Positions 42,013 through 42,048 of a DNA stretch of 42,048 nucleotides are shown here, piece by piece (within the stretch, counting starts at the first letter, position 1; each line of letters begins with the position of its first letter). Made by a program: the position numbers and the translations under genes. Where the stretch lies: positions 1 to 42,048 of the forward strand of contig NZ_CABUIW010000014.1 of the NCBI RefSeq assembly GCF_902491705.1. Reading direction: 5' to 3'. The DNA is from an uncultured Lactobacillus sp. (lineage in GTDB: Bacteria > Bacillota > Bacilli > Lactobacillales > Lactobacillaceae). Below the pieces are notes generated by a model. The model saw only the letters and a list, made by a program, of their open reading frames with translations. It was not told the origin of the DNA and made no database searches.

Positions 42013-42048
42013 ATTTTGCTAAAGCTAAAAGATTTAAAACTGCATTTT

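Overview
The window looks like chromosomal DNA of a Lactobacillus of the acidophilus/helveticus/crispatus/amylovorus group. The evidence is its AT-rich composition, an exported protein with a lactobacillar SLAP surface domain, an 844-residue PepN, a C69 dipeptidase, a DtpT peptide transporter, an Apf-like cell-wall protein, and a maltose-phosphorylase type maltodextrin operon. I see no tRNA, rRNA, CRISPR array, prophage or complete insertion sequence. No gap between genes is longer than about 230 bp.

Layout, left to right. (1) 1-2.1 kb, minus strand: a heterodimeric multidrug-type ABC exporter. Its first half is intact and its second half is cut off after 100 codons near the window edge. (2) 2.1-7.7 kb, minus strand: a chromosome-maintenance operon read rsmG-noc-parA-parB-DUF951-ychF-DUF1129. 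rsmG (gidB) is broken by a perfect 31-bp tandem duplication. (3) 7.8-12.4 kb: cvpA, an ApbE flavin transferase, a tyrosine phosphatase, two tandem FMN reductases, a TetR regulator and a small unknown gene. (4) 12.5-15.5 kb, plus strand: dipeptidase PepD and a SLAP-domain surface protein. A C7 tract sits next to the -10 box of the surface-protein promoter. (5) 15.5-17.9 kb, minus strand: a TetR / FtsX-type permease / ATPase operon resembling hrtRBA, with two operator-like repeats on its promoter. (6) 17.9-24.3 kb: mostly single genes separated by terminators: histidine phosphatase, cinnamoyl-esterase type hydrolase, YaaA, a GalT-like DUF4931 protein, an L,D-transpeptidase, a YczE/YitT-like membrane protein and unknowns. 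(7) 24.4-32.1 kb: DtpT, PepN, an Apf-like protein behind a WalR-box-like site, a membrane protein, an MFS transporter and a macrodomain protein. (8) 32.2-41.8 kb, minus strand: maltodextrin use. A GH13 amylase gene with its own terminator is followed by the operon malP-pgmB-malK-malE-malF-malG, whose promoter carries two LacI/CcpA-type sites.

Functional themes. Peptide use is represented by DtpT, PepN and PepD. Maltodextrin use is nearly complete: MalEFG-K imports, the GH13 enzyme trims, MalP phosphorolyses maltose to glucose plus beta-glucose-1-phosphate, and PgmB converts the latter to glucose-6-phosphate. Surface and cell-wall functions are the SLAP protein, the Apf-like protein and the L,D-transpeptidase.

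I do not see an obviously new multi-gene system. The observations most worth checking are the slippage-type rsmG mutation, the ABC exporter that lost its probable catalytic half, the operator architecture of the TetR-ABC operon, the C-tract in the surface-protein promoter, and the dual operator on the malP promoter. Start codons were moved inward where ribosome-binding-site spacing or a promoter position required it, and each entry says so.
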